A stretch of 64,000 bases of DNA from Vibrio sp. YMD68 (lineage in GTDB: Bacteria > Pseudomonadota > Gammaproteobacteria > Enterobacterales > Vibrionaceae): positions 2,914,001-2,978,000 of the forward strand of contig NZ_CP124614.1 in NCBI RefSeq assembly GCF_029958905.1. Reading direction: 5' to 3'. Positions 61,487 to 64,000 of the stretch are shown in pieces. The notes under the pieces are model-generated. The model searched no databases, was not told the DNA's origin, and saw only the letters and a program-made list of their open reading frames with translations. Numbering within the stretch: position 1 is the stretch's first letter; every line of letters begins with the position of its first letter. Both the position numbers and the translations under genes were made by a program.

Positions 61487-62554
61487 CTATTTGTGGTATA
61501 GCTTAGATAACTCATGCACAGCATCAACAAACACACCTGCATTTTCAGGTGGCACATCTAGGTGGATACCATGACCCAGATTAAATACATGGCCAGTTCC
61601 GCCATCACCAAAACCTTCAAGGATGGTGCCGACTTCTTCACGAATACGTTCAGGCTGAGCGTAGAGCACAGACGGGTCCATATTGCCTTGTAGAGCGACT
61701 TTGTCACCTATACGAGCTTTGGCATCAGCAATGTTAATCGTCCAGTCTAGGCCGACAGCATCGCAGCCTGTGGCTGCAATCGACTCTAACCACATACCAC
61801 CATTCTTAGTGAATAGTGTAACAGGAACGCGACGACCTTCGTTTTCACGAATCAGACCATCGACAATTTTGTGCATGTATTGAAGCGAGAATAGATTGTA
61901 ATCACGCGGAGTCAGCACACCACCCCATGTATCAAATACCATGACTGATTGTGCACCGGCTTTAATCTGTGCGTTCAGATACTCAATAACCGTGTCTGCA
62001 AGTTTATCTAGCAGTAGGTGCAAAGTTTGAGGCTCTGCGTACATCATTTTTTTGATTTTAGTGAACGCTTTAGAACTGCTGCCTTCAACCATATACGTGG
62101 CAAGCGTCCAAGGGCTGCCAGAAAAACCGATAAGAGGCACTTCACCTTTCAGGTCTTTGCGGATTTGACGTACGGCATTCATAACGTACTGAAGCTCACC
62201 TTCTGGATCCGGTAAACCAATTTTTTCAACATCTGCTTTACATGTGATTGGACGTTCAAACTTCGGGCCTTCACCCGTTTCGAAGTACAAACCAAGACCC
62301 ATCGCATCTGGGATCGTCAGAATATCAGAGAACAAAATTGCAGCATCAAGCGGAAAACGACGCAAAGGCTGAAGCGTTACTTCTGACGCCAATTCTGCGT
62401 TCTTGCACAAAGACATGAAGTCACCCGCTTCTGCGCGAGTTGCTTTATATTCAGGAAGATAGCGGCCAGCTTGACGCATCATCCAGACCGGTGTGCAGTC
62501 AACAGGTTGTTTTAACAGGGCGCGTAAATAGCGGTCATTCTTTAATTCGGTCAT
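61487..62554 (-). CDS. hemE: Uroporphyrinogen decarboxylase
   Basis: A 355-residue haem-pathway enzyme converting uroporphyrinogen III to coproporphyrinogen III. Signatures [15 protein letters not shown] and [16 protein letters not shown]; conserved [15 protein letters not shown] near the end. Start at 62554 ([10 protein letters not shown]) matches family length; a TTG five codons earlier is unlikely. Confidence 0.96.
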   Translation of the reverse strand: MTELKNDRYLRALLKQPVDCTPVWMMRQAGRYLPEYKATRAEAGDFMSLCKNAELASEVTLQPLRRFPLDAAILFSDILTIPDAMGLGLYFETGEGPKFERPITCKADVEKIGLPDPEGELQYVMNAVRQIRKDLKGEVPLIGFSGSPWTLATYMVEGSSSKAFTKIKKMMYAEPQTLHLLLDKLADTVIEYLNAQIKAGAQSVMVFDTWGGVLTPRDYNLFSLQYMHKIVDGLIRENEGRRVPVTLFTKNGGMWLESIAATGCDAVGLDWTINIADAKARIGDKVALQGNMDPSVLYAQPERIREEVGTILEGFGDGGTGHVFNLGHGIHLDVPPENAGVFVDAVHELSKLYHK

Positions 62555-62678
62555 TCCGTTAAATTCCAATTCAATCTTGTCTATTTTTGAAGTTTACTAT
62601 TCTAACACTGTTCAGCTCTCAAAAGCGGTGTGCTTTGCAATCTAGATCAAGTTATTAACTTTTAAATCAATGCTTAGT

Positions 62679-62707
62679 TTGCACACATTATGTAACAGTG
62701 CTAAAAA
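62679..62707 (+). promoter_or_regulatory. Sigma-70 promoter in the hemE-nudC gap
   Basis: TTGCAC (62679-62684), 17-bp spacer, TAAAAA (62702-62707) on the plus strand, opposite to both neighbouring genes. Predicted start near 62714. Confidence 0.5.
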
Positions 62708-62713
62708 TTCGTT

Positions 62714-62807
62714 TGCTAGCGAAAATTACAATAATAACTGAGTACTTAGTGCTCAGCATCTCATAACGACATCTTACTTACCCCCTCCTTCTCGGAGGGT
62801 TTTTTTT
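62714..62807 (+). ncRNA. Candidate small regulatory RNA, about 94 nt
   Basis: Transcribed opposite to hemE and nudC from the promoter at 62679. It comprises an A/T-rich 5' part, a hairpin (CTGAG/CTCAG arms near 62737-62755), an unpaired stretch (CATCTCATAACGACATCTTAC) and a terminator (CCCTCC/GGAGGG, loop TTCTC, eight T at 62800-62807). That layout fits Hfq-dependent trans-acting sRNAs. No coding frame of note. No name assigned. Confidence 0.5.
62783..62807 (+). terminator. Terminator of the candidate sRNA
   Basis: Six G:C-rich pairs CCCTCC/GGAGGG, loop TTCTC, then eight T, oriented plus. Confidence 0.85.
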
Positions 62808-62819
62808 ATCTGCCACTCT

Positions 62820-63608
62820 CTATTTTTCTATCGACTCATCAACCTGAGTTAAGGTATCAATCAGGGTTCTCGCAATCGTGCCTTTAGGCGCGACGGGTGG
62901 CAATTTATCAAAATCAAACCATCGTGCATCACTGAGTTCCTGATAGTCGGGTTTGACCTCACCACTCTCGTACTCTGCAAGAAAGCCCATCATCATGTTG
63001 GAAGGAAATGCCCAAGGCTGACTGCCAAAGTAACGAATATCTTGAACTTGAATCCCGGTCTCTTCTTTCACTTCCCTCGCAACACATTGCTCAAGGGTTT
63101 CTCCTACTTCAAGGAAACCAGCAATCACTGTATACATACCATTGCGATGGCGAGGGTGCTGCGCGAGTAATATTTGATGTTGTTTGCGCACGGCGACGAT
63201 GATGCATGGTGATATTCTGGGATAGTGTAAGGTTCGACAATCTGTGCACTGCATCGCAAGTTGGTTCAGATTCAAGTGGTTTCGCCCACCACATTGAGGA
63301 CAAAACCGTTGTGTCAGAGTCATATTACCAAGCTGGACGGCTTTGCTCATGAGCAAGAAAAGTGCATCAGGAAACTGCAAGCATTCTCTAAGAGAGGTGA
63401 GTTCAAGAGGCGATTCTATATCGACTTCATTTATCCATAACACAGGGAATCCCTGGTATTGGCCAATGTTAACTGCGCGCTCAATTGGAAAGCTGAGCTC
63501 TTCCGCGGTCGCAAATGGAAGCTCGTGTTCTACAAGATAAATGTCACTTCCAGTGACGGCACACCAGTAGGCTTTCTCGTGCATTTTACTGTTACGTTTT
63601 TTTAACAT
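62820..63608 (-). CDS. nudC: NAD-capped RNA hydrolase / NADH pyrophosphatase
   Basis: A 262-residue Nudix enzyme removing NAD caps from RNA and hydrolysing NADH. Zinc ribbon CPQCGG and [14 protein letters not shown] (about 110-140); Nudix box [34 protein letters not shown] specificity motif. Start at 63608 chosen (AAGAGA upstream) over 63635, which has no ribosome-binding site. Confidence 0.94.
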   Translation of the reverse strand: MLKKRNSKMHEKAYWCAVTGSDIYLVEHELPFATAEELSFPIERAVNIGQYQGFPVLWINEVDIESPLELTSLRECLQFPDALFLLMSKAVQLGNMTLTQRFCPQCGGRNHLNLNQLAMQCTDCRTLHYPRISPCIIVAVRKQHQILLAQHPRHRNGMYTVIAGFLEVGETLEQCVAREVKEETGIQVQDIRYFGSQPWAFPSNMMMGFLAEYESGEVKPDYQELSDARWFDFDKLPPVAPKGTIARTLIDTLTQVDESIEK

Positions 63609-63776
63609 CAGACGGTCTCTTAGCTTGCAGTTCATTCATTTTACTGGCAATCTAATTTATACCAGAGATTATTAATGATAAGTATATTTACAAACTCTGG
63701 GTGGATGTAAAAGGGATCTTTGCACTGCAAAGCTAATTCGTGCACAAATTTGTGTACCGATCATGAGGGCATGGTC

Positions 63777-64000
63777 ATGCTAAACAAACTGAAACAAACG
63801 CAACAACAATGGGGTGGCTCAAGTGAGGTCATCGATCATTGGCTTGAAACTCGTCAATTGCTCATTGTTGAATACTGTAAGCTCGCATCACTTCAACCAT
63901 CATCCGTAAAATCTTCAGTTTCTGAACTTCCGACGCCTAAAGCGCTTCAAAGTTTTTGCCAGCACTTAGTCGATTATATCTCCGAAGGTCATTTTAAAAT
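63777..64000 (+). CDS. rsd: Sigma-D / anti-RpoD factor Rsd (5' part)
   Basis: Runs off the right edge; 74 codons visible (MLNKLKQTQQQWGGSSEVIDHWLETRQLLIVEYCKLASL). Rsd binds the housekeeping sigma factor in stationary phase. The ATG at 63777 has GAGGG seven bases upstream; the ATG at 63771 is too close to it. Divergent from nudC. Confidence 0.9.
   Translation, partial: MLNKLKQTQQQWGGSSEVIDHWLETRQLLIVEYCKLASLQPSSVKSSVSELPTPKALQSFCQHLVDYISEGHFK

Overview
The window is most probably a chromosomal segment of a Vibrio (Gammaproteobacteria). The core gene order (rpsF-priB-rpsR-rplI, str operon, tusDCB beside a yheO-type regulator, tsaE-amiB-mutL-miaA-hfq-hflX-hflK-hflC, orn/rsgA/psd, hemE/nudC/rsd) and the protein sequences fit that genus. 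Roughly the first 15.2 kb is accessory DNA; the rest is housekeeping chromosome.

Accessory part. (i) 1-4.1 kb looks like an integrated plasmid-type replicon: the 5' part of a Rep_3-like initiator gene, an inverted-repeat operator at its start, four 23-bp-spaced iterons followed by AT-rich DNA, and a two-gene HpaII-type restriction-modification system. (ii) About 4.1-15.2 kb lies between two imperfect 26-bp direct repeats (4101-4126 and 15182-15207) and begins with a tyrosine recombinase. It holds a second, divergent tyrosine recombinase with a stand-alone core-binding-like partner; a two-gene unit of a SIR2-family NADase-like protein and a protein resembling a phage tail hub (Mu gp44/T4 gp27/gpD type); a cytosolic 5'-nucleotidase; a membrane protein/methyltransferase pair ending in an integron attC-like site; small membrane proteins; and a PrtN-like regulator. 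A second PrtN-like regulator lies just outside the left repeat.

Core part. 15.5-25.9 kb: lipoprotein beta-propeller, zur-cheX, pgi, yjbQ, a D15-type outer-membrane protein, alr, dnaB and a DUF481 protein. 26-36 kb: rpsF-priB-rpsR-rplI, bfd and bfr, rpsL-rpsG-fusA-tuf, and a yheO-like regulator with tusDCB, all on the minus strand, then fkpA. 36.2-47 kb: WD40 lipoprotein and slyX, then the long minus-strand tsaE-to-hflC cluster. 47-54 kb: queG; a fivefold tandem array of tRNA-Gly(GCC)/initiator tRNA-fMet with an exact 285-bp period; a lipoprotein; orn; rsgA; psd. 54-64 kb: a DASS transporter, a DMT transporter, gpmI, envC, a DHH phosphoesterase, a TetR regulator, hemE, an unannotated small-RNA candidate, nudC, and the 5' end of rsd.

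The strongest candidate for an undescribed system is the SIR2/tail-hub-like pair at 8613-10611: a likely NAD-depleting effector cotranscribed with a mimic of a phage structural protein and with no other phage genes around it. All assignments come from reading the sequence; no database search was run.
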